Source of the DNA: Bacillus sp. SA1-12
GTDB taxonomy: Bacteria > Bacillota > Bacilli > Bacillales > Bacillaceae
Assembly (NCBI RefSeq): GCF_000981385.1
Contig: NZ_LATZ01000011.1
Span: 58,332 to 122,331, forward strand
Length of the DNA: 64,000 nucleotides
Direction of reading: 5' to 3'
Shown: positions 19,665 to 29,550 of the stretch, piece by piece
Layout of the letters: every line of letters begins with the position of its first letter
Numbering within the stretch: the stretch's first letter is position 1
Notes under the pieces: generated by a model
Told to the model about the DNA's origin: nothing
The model's database searches: none
The model's input: the letters and a program-made list of their open reading frames with translations, nothing else
Position numbers and translations under genes: made by a program

Positions 19665-20573
19665 TTACTGTTTTACTGCTCCTAATGTCATCCCCTGAAT
19701 AAAAAATCTTTGCACAAAGGGATAAACCAACATGATTGGTACGACTGTGACCATGGTAATCGCCATTTTTATCGACTCAGGTGACACCATTTTTGATTGC
19801 TGCTCAGCATTTGGCCGCATTTGGTTCGCATCCATATTTCCGCCCATTGAGGTATTATCTAAAATCTTCATAAGTTCGTATTGTAAGGTTGTTAAACTTT
19901 CATTCATACTGTTATATAAATAAGTATCAAACCAACTATTCCATTGACCAACTGCAATAAATAATGCGATAGTTGCTAAAACTGGTTTGCAGAGCGGAAG
20001 GATAATTCGATAAAAAATCGTAAAATCATTTGCCCCATCCATTTTTGCAGATTCTTGAAGAGAGAATGGAATACCATCCATAAACGAACGAATGATAATG
20101 ATATTGAAAGCACTAACTAAACCAGGTAGAATGTAAACCCAAAACGAGTTCATCATGCCTAAATCTCTAATTAACATATAGCCCGGAATTAAACCTCCAG
20201 AAAAATACATAGTTAAAACAATAAAGGTAGAAACAAACTTTCTTCCTTGGAAATCAGCACGACTCAGTGTATAGGCTACCATTGCTTGAACAAACACACC
20301 CAATACAGTACCAATGACTGTCCTAAGCACGGAGTTAATGAACCCAGTTACTAAGTTTTCGTACTTCGCAATTTCCAGATAATTACTGAAGGTAAACTCA
20401 CGTGGCCATATATAAATCCCCCCCCTTACCGTATCGGTTGATTCATTCAATGAAATAGCCAACACATTTAAAAAGGGATATAATGTCACAACCATAACAA
20501 TTGTTAAAAAAGAATAATTAAGGGCGTCAAATATTCGGTCATTCTTCGTTTTTAAGGCACTATTTGTAGCCAT
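19665..20573 (-). CDS. Sugar ABC transporter permease (LplC-like)
   Basis: 302 residues, six membrane segments, with the EAA loop QESAKMDGANDFTIFYRIIL and the C-terminal LplC signature QRFFIQGMTLGAVK. AAGGAGG lies upstream of the ATG. It follows the LplB-like partner by 12 bases and precedes the binding-protein gene. It forms the channel of the presumed manno-oligosaccharide importer, energised by an ATPase not encoded here. Confidence 0.9.
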   Translation of the reverse strand: MATNSALKTKNDRIFDALNYSFLTIVMVVTLYPFLNVLAISLNESTDTVRGGIYIWPREFTFSNYLEIAKYENLVTGFINSVLRTVIGTVLGVFVQAMVAYTLSRADFQGRKFVSTFIVLTMYFSGGLIPGYMLIRDLGMMNSFWVYILPGLVSAFNIIIIRSFMDGIPFSLQESAKMDGANDFTIFYRIILPLCKPVLATIALFIAVGQWNSWFDTYLYNSMNESLTTLQYELMKILDNTSMGGNMDANQMRPNAEQQSKMVSPESIKMAITMVTVVPIMLVYPFVQRFFIQGMTLGAVKQ

Positions 20574-20585
20574 GTCACTTCCTCC

Positions 20586-21557
20586 TTACATAACACTTTG
20601 GTTAGAAAAGCGTTTGAAAATCCCATTTGCAAGGAACAATAGGATAATACTAACAACTGAATTAAAAATGCCGATTGCTGTTCCATAGGAAAATTGACCT
20701 AATCCAATTCCATAGTTAAGCGCATACAAATCCAACACTTCGGAATAATCAACAACTAGCGAATTACCGAGCAGCATCTGCTTTTCAAATCCAATACTTA
20801 CTAAATGACCAATATTTAAAATGAGAACAACTAAAATGGTTGGCCGGATCCCTGGCAATGTTACATGCCAAATCCTTCTTAGCCTCCCTGCTCCATCTAC
20901 CTTTGCTGCTTCGTAAAGTTGGGGGTCAAGACCCGCAATGGCTGCTAAAAAAATGATGGCATTCCACCCCATTTCCTTCCATAAATCTGAAGCAACAACA
21001 ATTCCCCAAAACCACTTACCTTCCGCCATAAATTGGAAAGGTTCATCAATAATACCAATCCTTAGCAGCAAATCATTAACAATACCGCCGTCTATTGATA
21101 ACATTTTTGTCACAATGCCTGCCACTACAACCCACGAAACAAAGTGTGGTAAATAAGTTACCGTTTGGACACTCCGCTTAAAAACTGAATGGCGAACTTC
21201 ATTGAGCAATATGGCAAATAAAATTGGAACCGTAAAGCCAACAATTAAACTAAGTAAGCTCATCGCAAGTGTATTTCGGAGAACAAGGTAAAAACGTTCA
21301 TCCGTAAATAAAGTAATAAAATGCTCAGATCCCACCCACTCTTGTTCAAAAAATGACCTAGCAGGTCGATAATTTTGAAAGGCCATTGTCCATCCCCATA
21401 AGGGTAGATAATTAAAAACAAATACCCAGGCAACAAATGGGAGCGACATCATATACAAGATTTTTTGACTAAAAAAAACTTTCCAAAAACTTTTATTCTT
21501 TTCTTTTTTCATTACAAGGTTTATATTTGCAAACGATTTCTTTTTTATAGTTTCCAC
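20586..21557 (-). CDS. Sugar ABC transporter permease (LplB-like)
   Basis: 323 residues with six membrane segments, N-terminal motif FVFNYLPLWGWTMAFQNYRP and EAA loop YEAAKVDGAGRLRRIWHVTL. The start is GTG at 21557, directly behind the ribosome binding site AAGGAGGGGG. It is the first gene of the importer operon. The promoter should lie in 21560-21660. It is the partner of the LplC-like permease. Confidence 0.9.
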   Translation of the reverse strand: METIKKKSFANINLVMKKEKNKSFWKVFFSQKILYMMSLPFVAWVFVFNYLPLWGWTMAFQNYRPARSFFEQEWVGSEHFITLFTDERFYLVLRNTLAMSLLSLIVGFTVPILFAILLNEVRHSVFKRSVQTVTYLPHFVSWVVVAGIVTKMLSIDGGIVNDLLLRIGIIDEPFQFMAEGKWFWGIVVASDLWKEMGWNAIIFLAAIAGLDPQLYEAAKVDGAGRLRRIWHVTLPGIRPTILVVLILNIGHLVSIGFEKQMLLGNSLVVDYSEVLDLYALNYGIGLGQFSYGTAIGIFNSVVSIILLFLANGIFKRFSNQSVM

Positions 21558-21672
21558 TTTACCCCCTCCTTTTCTATAACTTAATATTAATTAAAAAATA
21601 AACTAAAGGATACCCTAATAATACATACAAAAATCATATAAAAATGAGAAGCTAATTAACTAATAAAAAAGA

Positions 21673-21710
21673 CTTCTATCAATTGGGATACGAAACCCAA
21701 CAGACAGAAG
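21673..21710 (-). terminator. Terminator after the second response regulator
   Basis: An imperfect long stem (CTTCTATCAATTGGG with CCCAACAGACAGAAG) is followed on the minus strand by TTTTTT. Confidence 0.65.
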
Positions 21711-21785
21711 ACGTATTATGAGTAGATAATTTGAATTAACTTTTAAAAGATTTATTTTAATAAATATCATCCAAAAAGAAAAAAC

Positions 21786-23330
21786 TCATTCCTTTACATT
21801 CTTTTTCCGAAAATCAGATGGGGACATTCCTACATATTTCTTAAATTTACTATGAAAGTAATCAACACTTGAGAAGCCAACTCGTTCGGAAACTTGATAA
21901 ACTTTATATCCCTGCATTAATAACTTCTTTCCATTTTCTATCCTGACTTTATCCAAGTACGTATTGAAATGTTCCCCTGTATAAGATTTAAATAATTTTC
22001 CCAAATAGGTTCTGCTATAATGCAGGAGCTCTGACAGTGTTTCTAACTTGATGTTTTTATCGTAATTCCTTTCAATTAAATAAATCATTTTTTTAACCAG
22101 AACGTCAGTTTTATCAACATCCAGTTTGTCTAGTATTTTAGTAATTAATTCATTTACATAGTTTAGCAGCTGCTTCACGTCTCGTTGGTTTTCAATTTCA
22201 TAAATCATTGATAAAACATTTGATATTATTCCACGAATTTCTTGATATTCATACATTAACTTGTGCAATAACGAAGAAACAATTTCAATAAATTTTTTCT
22301 TAAAGTCATATTCTGAATATCCTACTTTGATCATCTGCAATCCTATTTCCCTACAAATGCTCTCAATAGCATTCCTGTCTTCTATCTCCATAGCATATAC
22401 TAGTTTTTCTACGGCATGAGATAAATGAAATTGATCAAATTCACTATTTGTATTATTATTTTCATCCTTTAATGCATAATCGGTGCTTTCAGTTAATAAT
22501 GTTCCATTTTCTAAGAAAAATTTTCTTGAAATAAGCATGGTTGTTGATTGGAAATGCTTAGGTAATTCCTCAAGATCTTTAAAGGGATTTGAAAGCGCAG
22601 AAATAAAATCAAGATGATAATCATCCATTAGTTTTTTTAAATCTCTGTAGATTCCATCAGGATTCTTACTGAATTCAAGCTCAGCATTTAACAAGATCCC
22701 TAAATATGATTTGATAATAAAAACAACTCCACACTTGCTTTTTTCAAAAAATCCCCATATTTTTTTCTTTAACATGATTAGATCAATATTGTTTTTCTGC
22801 TCAGGTTTAATTAATAAAAGCTGATATGTTTGCAATTGGTCATAAAATTTGAAAGAATTTATGTTATTAAATGGCTCTCCTATTAAAGCAGCTTGAATTA
22901 CACTTTCCTTATCTTCTTGCTCAATTTTCACCTTCATTTTTTGATATTCTGATTCCTGCTCAAGCGTTGATTTTATCTCTTTTAAATAATTAATGACTTC
23001 ATCCTCATCAACTGGTTTTAATAAATACCCTTTAACATTATATTTGATTGCCTTTTTAGCATATTGAAATTCAGCATGTCCACTTAAGATCAAAAAGTGT
23101 ACATTCTCACCCATTGCCCAAATTTTTTCAATAAGTTCAATCCCTGATAATCCAGGCATCTTCATATCAACGATCATTAAGTGTGGTGATGCATTATGGA
23201 ATTTTTCTATTGCTTCGTTCCCAGTTGCAGCAGTATCGATTACCTTAAACCCATAATTTTCCCAAGGTACAATCTTGACTAAACCTTGACGAGTAGTCGG
23301 TTCATCGTCCACTATCATTACTCTAAACAT
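21786..23330 (-). CDS. YesN-type response regulator (receiver plus AraC domain)
   Basis: 514 residues. The receiver domain has the phospho-acceptor Asp in IVDMKMPGLSG near residue 55 and Lys in YLLKPVDEDE near 105. A variable middle region and a C-terminal AraC helix-turn-helix pair (RVGFSSVDYFHSKFKKYVG) follow. Its start overlaps the kinase stop by 13 bases, so translation is coupled. It sits immediately upstream of the importer operon, which by family precedent it activates in response to extracellular oligosaccharide. Confidence 0.9.
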   Translation of the reverse strand: MFRVMIVDDEPTTRQGLVKIVPWENYGFKVIDTAATGNEAIEKFHNASPHLMIVDMKMPGLSGIELIEKIWAMGENVHFLILSGHAEFQYAKKAIKYNVKGYLLKPVDEDEVINYLKEIKSTLEQESEYQKMKVKIEQEDKESVIQAALIGEPFNNINSFKFYDQLQTYQLLLIKPEQKNNIDLIMLKKKIWGFFEKSKCGVVFIIKSYLGILLNAELEFSKNPDGIYRDLKKLMDDYHLDFISALSNPFKDLEELPKHFQSTTMLISRKFFLENGTLLTESTDYALKDENNNTNSEFDQFHLSHAVEKLVYAMEIEDRNAIESICREIGLQMIKVGYSEYDFKKKFIEIVSSLLHKLMYEYQEIRGIISNVLSMIYEIENQRDVKQLLNYVNELITKILDKLDVDKTDVLVKKMIYLIERNYDKNIKLETLSELLHYSRTYLGKLFKSYTGEHFNTYLDKVRIENGKKLLMQGYKVYQVSERVGFSSVDYFHSKFKKYVGMSPSDFRKKNVKE

Positions 23331-25084
23331 CCTACTTCCTCCTCGCTAGGTATAAAAAAGGATATCTCAGTACCTTTACCTTCCTTGCTATAAATCATGA
23401 GACCAGAGTTTTTTCCGTATGAAAGTTGAAGTCTCTGATGCACATTTCGCAAACCAATGCGGTCTCCTTCTTTTTCTTGATCACTTAATAATAGAGAAAT
23501 TTCATCAATTTTTTGCTCGCTAATACCAACTCCGTTATCTTTCACTTTAACAAGGAGCCCCATTTTGGTCATTTGAGTGTGAACAGATACAATTACCCCA
23601 TTTTCATTATTTTCCATACCATGTATAACAGCATTTTCAACTAGTGGTTGGATAATCAAAGGAGGAAGCGTCATTGATTTAGAAAGTGGATCAATGACTA
23701 TTTCAAAGTCTAACCTACTCCCATATCGAAATTTTTGGATTTCCAGATAAGATTTAACAACTTCCATTTCACTGATAAGCTTTACTTTACCTGAACCTAC
23801 TTCAATACTATTTCTCATCAATTTCCCCAGTAGTTTTACAACTTGAGAAATCTCTTTTTCCCCATTTAAATAGGCTTTCATTCTAATCGATTCTAGAGCA
23901 TTAAATAAAAAATGTGGATTTATTTGGCTAGCCATCATTTTAAATTTAATTTCATTTTGTTTTCTTTCAAGCAATGATTTCTGTCTGTTTGATTCGTAAA
24001 CTTCATTAATTAGATGGTTGGTATTTTCCACCATTACCTTCAGCTGCTTTGATAACTGCCCAATTTCATCCTTTCCATCTATTGAAATATGAGTATTGAA
24101 ATTTCCCTTTCCTACTTGATTCACTTGTTCACTTAATCTAATTAAACGCTTTGTTAATAAATTTGACATATAGTAAATAAGTAATAAGGCAACACATAGA
24201 CCTACTACTGCCACAACAATTCCCATTTTTCCAAATTGCTTTGCGTTTCCTACAATTTCTTCATCAGGAGTGAAAGAGACAATTTTTAATTGATTAAGAG
24301 TTTGATCAACAACAATAGAATCCACAAAAATATATGTAGGTTTCCCCTCCAACTCCACTTGAAAAATGCCTGATTTACCGTTTGCTAAATCTGATGAATA
24401 AATAACTTTGTTTAAATACTTACCGACATCTCCTATTTGATTTGTGCTAATGATATTATTATGTTCGTCTACAATCATGATTGGCTGTGATTCCTGTGAC
24501 AAAATTAAATCCAAGCTCTTGGGATTCACACTTATAACCAATACACCAAATGTACTATTTTCAGGATAATCAATTTTCCGAACTAAACTTACTAATCTTT
24601 GATCATTATAAGTTTCATCCTCTATATATAACCAGCTTGATAATCCCTTTCCCTCTTGAGCAATTGTATACCATGATGAGTCTTTTACCTTTTGACTAAC
24701 AGGGATAATTTCCCAATTATTAAGTATTGTTTTATTCTCTATATAAAAGCGAATAGATGATATTTCCTCTTGATACATTTTACGATATTGTTTAAACACA
24801 TTATATCCCCGATAGGATGTAACAACATCATACCTAGTTTTATATTCTTTATTTACAATTTGCTTTAACTGTTGATCAATTAAAATGTTATTTGAAATGT
24901 ATACTGGCACTTTCAATACTTCTAAAGTTCGTTCCCTAACTCTTTGAATATCAGCAACTGCTTGTTGTTTTGCATCTTCAAGCGCTAATTTCTTTAATTC
25001 ATTGGTTAAAAAACCTCCAACGATGATGACGGGAATAAAAACAATGAAAATAAATGAGAGTATCAATTTATTTCTTAAATGCAT
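23318..25084 (-). CDS. YesM-type sensor histidine kinase
   Basis: 588 residues. An N-terminal membrane anchor (about 7-27), an extracellular dCache-like sensor to about 280 and a second membrane segment (about 285-305) are followed by a HAMP linker. The H-box INPHFLFNALESIRMK and ATPase motifs VENAVIHGMENN and DNGVGIS come next. It pairs with the overlapping regulator gene. No strong ribosome binding site is seen before the ATG, so expression may be low. It probably senses mannan-derived sugars; the ligand is inferred from gene context. Confidence 0.88.
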   Translation of the reverse strand: MHLRNKLILSFIFIVFIPVIIVGGFLTNELKKLALEDAKQQAVADIQRVRERTLEVLKVPVYISNNILIDQQLKQIVNKEYKTRYDVVTSYRGYNVFKQYRKMYQEEISSIRFYIENKTILNNWEIIPVSQKVKDSSWYTIAQEGKGLSSWLYIEDETYNDQRLVSLVRKIDYPENSTFGVLVISVNPKSLDLILSQESQPIMIVDEHNNIISTNQIGDVGKYLNKVIYSSDLANGKSGIFQVELEGKPTYIFVDSIVVDQTLNQLKIVSFTPDEEIVGNAKQFGKMGIVVAVVGLCVALLLIYYMSNLLTKRLIRLSEQVNQVGKGNFNTHISIDGKDEIGQLSKQLKVMVENTNHLINEVYESNRQKSLLERKQNEIKFKMMASQINPHFLFNALESIRMKAYLNGEKEISQVVKLLGKLMRNSIEVGSGKVKLISEMEVVKSYLEIQKFRYGSRLDFEIVIDPLSKSMTLPPLIIQPLVENAVIHGMENNENGVIVSVHTQMTKMGLLVKVKDNGVGISEQKIDEISLLLSDQEKEGDRIGLRNVHQRLQLSYGKNSGLMIYSKEGKGTEISFFIPSEEEVGCLE

Positions 25085-25300
25085 ATCATTGATTTTTCTT
25101 TTAATCTTTATTATTAAAATAAACTCTCACCTCTACTAACTTTTATAGGTTATCCTAATCTTCAACATTGCAAAAAGCATATAAATTAAAATATTATGAT
25201 AGAGCTATATGGTTAATTTCAATTGAGGATTTATATTCAAAGAACCTGCTATTTTGCTTTTGCCACAGTACAATGCTCCCAAAAGCTAAAATCATAAAAA

Positions 25301-25336
25301 ATCGAAAAAAAACAATAAAGTTAACTATTATTGTTC
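25301..25336 (-). terminator. Terminator after the ROK kinase gene
   Basis: On the minus strand AACAATAA and TTATTGTT pair and are followed by a long T-tract. The loop contains GTTAAC, the same core seen in the candidate LacI operator sites. The 25085-25495 gap holds no gene I can support. Confidence 0.65.
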
Positions 25337-25495
25337 TTTTCCGATTTTCACTAACAACTGCTCTTTATCTATTTTCTCTATCTTTCCAAACGGCAGCCTA
25401 TTAAAAAGGTAAGAGCTAAGATTTAAAATACTGTTTCCAATAAACTATATTTCTATATATACACCCAGCTATTTTTTTAGATACTTCTATTCCAA

Positions 25496-26389
25496 TTAAA
25501 CTAAAAGAAGCATGGCTGCACCAATTACACCTGCTTTGTCCCCCAATGCAGCAGGAACAATTTTAACAGAAGAAGCTAAATTAGGATATACATATTCTTT
25601 TACCTTTTCCTGAAGCGGTTCTAGAATGAATTGCTTTGAATCCATCACACCTCCACCCATAACAAAAATGTCAGGATTAACCGTATGTGCTATATTAGCT
25701 ATTCCCATTGCTAAGTAATCAACAACTTGATTTATGATACTGTATGCCCTGGCATCCCCATGAGCAGCAAGTTCAAATACTTGCTTTGCACCACCTGTCA
25801 TACCATATTGTTCTGTTGCTACTCTGGCAATCGAAGTACCGCTGGCCACCCCCTCAAGGGAGCCTTTATTTAAATGTTGATGCTTGTACCCATTAGGCTG
25901 TACAATCATATTCCCTATTTCTCCAGCGTATCCTTTGGCCCCATTAAATAACTGCTTGTTAATAACGAACGCCCCTCCAATTCCAGTACTTACAGTCATA
26001 TAGAATACACTCTCATAATTTGCACCACTACCAACTATGGCTTCCGCTAATCCAGCTACATTGGCATCATTATTCAAACAAACCTCTACATCAGTATGTT
26101 CTTTTACTATCTGGACAAGGTTTACATTTTTCCATCCAGGTAAATTTGGCGGACTCAAAATGACTCCTGTTTTATAATCCAGCGGCCCTGGAGCACCAAT
26201 GCCGATTCCACAAATCCTATTACTATTTGATACTTCTTTAATCATATTTAACATCTTATCAATCGTATAATGATATCCTTTTTCAGCTTCTGTAGGAGAC
26301 TTGCAAATTTGTACAATTTCTCCTTGCTTATTTACAAGAGCAACTCTTAGGTTGGTTCCTCCTAAATCAATTCCGATTCGTAAACTCAT
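25496..26389 (-). CDS. ROK-family sugar kinase lacking the usual zinc-binding cysteines
   Basis: 297 residues. The ATP-binding motif GIDLGGTNLRVALV starts the protein, the catalytic Asp lies in LNNDANVAGLAEA, and STGIGGA and VMGGGVM follow. It should phosphorylate a hexose (mannose, glucose or fructose) released by the intracellular glycosidases. The ROK zinc motif (a His and three Cys in GH...CxCGxxGC) is replaced by GEIGN...HQHLNKGSLEG, so it belongs to the Cys-less subgroup; the specificity is open. It lies downstream of the beta-mannosidase gene in the same direction with a 289-base gap. Confidence 0.85.
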   Translation of the reverse strand: MSLRIGIDLGGTNLRVALVNKQGEIVQICKSPTEAEKGYHYTIDKMLNMIKEVSNSNRICGIGIGAPGPLDYKTGVILSPPNLPGWKNVNLVQIVKEHTDVEVCLNNDANVAGLAEAIVGSGANYESVFYMTVSTGIGGAFVINKQLFNGAKGYAGEIGNMIVQPNGYKHQHLNKGSLEGVASGTSIARVATEQYGMTGGAKQVFELAAHGDARAYSIINQVVDYLAMGIANIAHTVNPDIFVMGGGVMDSKQFILEPLQEKVKEYVYPNLASSVKIVPAALGDKAGVIGAAMLLLV

Positions 26390-26678
26390 TTACAATCCTC
26401 CTTCTTGATGGCGTCCTGTTGAAATCGTTCCTATTATCTCATTCTATTAATCTGTAAAAATATTAGTTAAATATTTTTGCAATTAATAGATAGTTCTTCA
26501 GATGCCGTTATACTTTATAATGCTAAAACTTGCCAAAACCTATTTTTTAAGCAAACCCTTTGGCCCTACTTACACAATTGAGCTCAGCACCTGACCAATT
26601 TTAAACTTTTAAAAATAGAGATTCATGGCTCTGACTATCAAATAAAGAATAAGGATGATGGTTGTTTCATTTTATAGT
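26390..26678. other. Intergenic, no gene seen
   Basis: The gap between the ROK kinase and beta-mannosidase genes is AT-rich with no supported reading frame. It must contain either a promoter for the kinase or a readthrough leader. Confidence 0.5.
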
Positions 26679-29138
26679 TTAAGCAATATCGTACACGCTT
26701 CTTACTTTCAGCTTTTCCTTAAATGATTCAAGAGTAAATGCTTCACTTAAGCTTTCTTTATTTACCACAACTATTTTTTGATTTCCAGCAGACAAGTCGA
26801 AGTAATTATCACTAAATTTACAATCAGCTGTTGCTAAATCAAGCTCAATATATTTTGCTAAAGCAGCTGATGATAAGGTAACTTCAAACGTCTCATTTGT
26901 CTCTGTTACGTTTAGTGAAATGTTTGGATTTATGAATTTAAAATGCTTTGGTTTTGTAAATAAAAGTGTTGTGACTGTTTCCTGTTTGCCGTCCACAAAT
27001 AATGTACATTCAAGGTAAGTAGTTCTCATTGTTGCATGAGTTAAAAATTCCCCAAAAGAAAGTCTCTCGCAATTTTTTGCTGTTAAACTGTCTACTTCAC
27101 ATTTTATTGTTCCTTCTTGAATGACTTCTGATGTATTCTTGCATAGCTTCCATTCAATGCGAGAATCTACTCTTGATAAGGAATCATTAGTTACATGAAT
27201 CTCAACATCTGTTCCATCCTCTCTCAATGATAATAAAACCGGAGAATAAAATTTCTTCGCAAAATAATGCAAGGCTTTCCAACGTCCGTAATAATCAATG
27301 CTCGACCATGAAGCAACTGGCCAACAGTCATTTAGCTGCCAATATAATGAACCCATGCATCGCCCGCGATTTCGTCTCCAATGCTCGACCCCGTATTTAA
27401 TCGCTTCTGCTTGCAACAATTGAGATGCATATAGTAAGGAATCAAAATCTTTCGGATATAAAAAGTTCTCGGAAAGATAAAATAAAATCTTGCCATTTGC
27501 AGCACCATTTTTCTGATGCTTTTCCATAACATAAGAGAAAATATTGCGATCCTCTGGTTCTGTAAAAGAATGAATCGTTTTCATAGATGGAAATGATTGA
27601 AATCCAAATTCAGAGCAAAAACGAAAATGAAACTTCTGATATTCGGTAAATGGTTTTAATCCGTGCCATACTTCCCAATAATGCATATCCCCTTCATCTG
27701 GATTCCGCGGTTCATTGAATCCCCCGCCGGAAGAAGGTGAGGAAGACCAGTAAAAGGTCTCTGGATCTAGCTCTTTTACAAGTTCAGGAACAATAAATTC
27801 AAATAGTTTAATATAGTCAGCTTTATGCTTGTAATCATTGTCAGGCATATTCCCCCAATAAACCCACGCTTCTTCTACTTCATTATTTCCACACCAAATA
27901 CCTAGACTTGCATGATGGCGAATTCGCTTTATATTATCAATGACTTCTTGCTCTACAGTTTCTCTAAACTCAGGACTTAAATCATACATGCTGCAAGCGA
28001 ACATAAAATCCTGCCAAACGATAATCCCTTTCCGATCACATAAATCGAAGAAATAATCTTCAGGATAGATACCGCCACCCCAAACACGAACCATATTAAA
28101 GTTTGCATCTACGCAATCATCAATCAATCTTTCTGTTCGTTCTATTGAATTTCTTGACAATAGGTTATCCTCAGGAATATAGTTTGCGCCCATCGCAAAG
28201 ATAGATAAACCATTTACTTCAAACTCAAATGATTTTCCCCATTGATCTGGTTCATGCTTTACTTTTATTTTGCGAAGACCAATTGTTAATGTTTTTTGAT
28301 CTAATAACATTGAATCATTAGAAATAAGGACTTCTATTTGATATAAAGGTTGTTCCCCATATCCATTTGGCCACCATAATTGCGGATCTGTAACTTCAAA
28401 CGAAACTGTTTGTTGAGTATTAATTTTTGTTATCTTACTTAAAACCTTTTCGCCAGATGGACCAAAAAGATTAACTTCAAGATTTAATGGTTCATTGGAT
28501 TCGGTTATACTTACACGTACTTGTACACCGACATTATTTTCACGATGCTCTTGACTCACATACACATCATCAATACGAGCAATATCCCATGCTGAAATAG
28601 AAACATTTCTCCAAATTCCTAAATCAGGAATTTGTGGTCCCCAGTCCCATCCAAACATACTATGTCCTTTTCGCAAATGAGGATAACCTTCGATGGCATC
28701 ACCTACTCCTGCTAACTTTGTTTCTTTCTGTTTATCAGTAATAAAGTTAATAGGTGAAAATAAGGTGATCTTTAATTGGTTTGTTCCAACTTTTAAAAAT
28801 GGCTTAACATCAAATTCATATGTACGGTGCATGTTGTTCGTCTTCGCGATTAAATGTCCATTTAAAACTATTTCAGAAATCGTATCTACTCCCTCAAAAC
28901 GGATGACAACATGGTTATGATTTATAAACTCATCTTCAACTAAAAACTCTCGATAATATTCATAATCCTTTGATGCAACATTATATGCCTCGTTCTCATT
29001 ATCACGGTAAAACGGATCATTAATTTCTCCATGACTTAATAAATCATTCATAACAGAACCAGGAACAAAAGCCTCAAGCCATTTGTTAGTAGTTGTGCTT
29101 TTCATTAGCCAAGATCCATTTAAATCAATCCTCTTCAT
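26679..29138 (-). CDS. Intracellular beta-mannosidase, GH2
   Basis: About 819 residues without a signal peptide. An N-terminal sugar-binding domain (GSVMNDLLSHGEINDPFYRD), immunoglobulin-like domains and a TIM barrel are in GH2 order. The acid/base Glu lies in WCGNNEVEEAW and the nucleophile Glu in CSEFGFQSFP, both in the form found in beta-mannosidases, as is RVWGGGIYPEDYFFD. It releases mannose from the non-reducing end of manno-oligosaccharides. The ATG at 29138 is preferred because GGAGG lies 8 bases before it; the ATG at 29153 overlaps that site. Confidence 0.92.
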   Translation of the reverse strand: MKRIDLNGSWLMKSTTTNKWLEAFVPGSVMNDLLSHGEINDPFYRDNENEAYNVASKDYEYYREFLVEDEFINHNHVVIRFEGVDTISEIVLNGHLIAKTNNMHRTYEFDVKPFLKVGTNQLKITLFSPINFITDKQKETKLAGVGDAIEGYPHLRKGHSMFGWDWGPQIPDLGIWRNVSISAWDIARIDDVYVSQEHRENNVGVQVRVSITESNEPLNLEVNLFGPSGEKVLSKITKINTQQTVSFEVTDPQLWWPNGYGEQPLYQIEVLISNDSMLLDQKTLTIGLRKIKVKHEPDQWGKSFEFEVNGLSIFAMGANYIPEDNLLSRNSIERTERLIDDCVDANFNMVRVWGGGIYPEDYFFDLCDRKGIIVWQDFMFACSMYDLSPEFRETVEQEVIDNIKRIRHHASLGIWCGNNEVEEAWVYWGNMPDNDYKHKADYIKLFEFIVPELVKELDPETFYWSSSPSSGGGFNEPRNPDEGDMHYWEVWHGLKPFTEYQKFHFRFCSEFGFQSFPSMKTIHSFTEPEDRNIFSYVMEKHQKNGAANGKILFYLSENFLYPKDFDSLLYASQLLQAEAIKYGVEHWRRNRGRCMGSLYWQLNDCWPVASWSSIDYYGRWKALHYFAKKFYSPVLLSLREDGTDVEIHVTNDSLSRVDSRIEWKLCKNTSEVIQEGTIKCEVDSLTAKNCERLSFGEFLTHATMRTTYLECTLFVDGKQETVTTLLFTKPKHFKFINPNISLNVTETNETFEVTLSSAALAKYIELDLATADCKFSDNYFDLSAGNQKIVVVNKESLSEAFTLESFKEKLKVRSVYDIA

Positions 29139-29550
29139 TCTCTTCTCCTCCATTTAAATATTAAATAAATAAAATAACCAAGTTTTCAGCTCTAGAATAA
29201 ATTACATCTATGCAAAAACATTTCTATAAAAGTTCATTTAAACAAAGATAAGGCATTATTTTTTAGTTATTTTATTAGTCGATATAAATATAATTTAAAA
29301 CAATAGTTAACTAAAAGTAAAGTTAAATATTAACTAATGCATAACTTTATAATAAAAATAAAAAAAAGGTAGCTCTTTTTTAAAAGATAACTACCTTTCT
29401 ATAAACCTGAATTACAAAAAAGAAATAAACCAAAATCCTTAGGCATTTATAAGATCATAGGTCCCTCTGTGTAAAAAGGACAAAATAAAAGCTTGAATGT
29501 AGTATTAATTGAACATCTAACAAATTTTAATGACAAAAAAACAAGGCATA
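29139..29550. other. Intergenic region with candidate LacI operator
   Basis: The beta-mannosidase promoter region lies here; further left of the LacI gene no coding frame is seen. The stretch 29304-29335 contains GTTAAC, then GTAAAGTTAA and ATTAAC, sharing words with sites at 32195-32216 and 32470-32506. Confidence 0.45.
29304..29335. promoter_or_regulatory. Candidate operator of the local LacI regulator (beta-mannosidase)
   Basis: TAGTTAACTA followed closely by GTAAAGTTAAATATTAAC. The words GTTAAC and AAAGTTAA recur upstream of the epimerase and alpha-galactosidase genes. Assignment to the LacI regulator is inference from co-occurrence only. Confidence 0.4.

Noticed and set aside
25168..25404. 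78-codon plus-strand frame
   Set aside because: No ribosome binding site; it covers the terminator of the ROK gene and has AT-driven composition.
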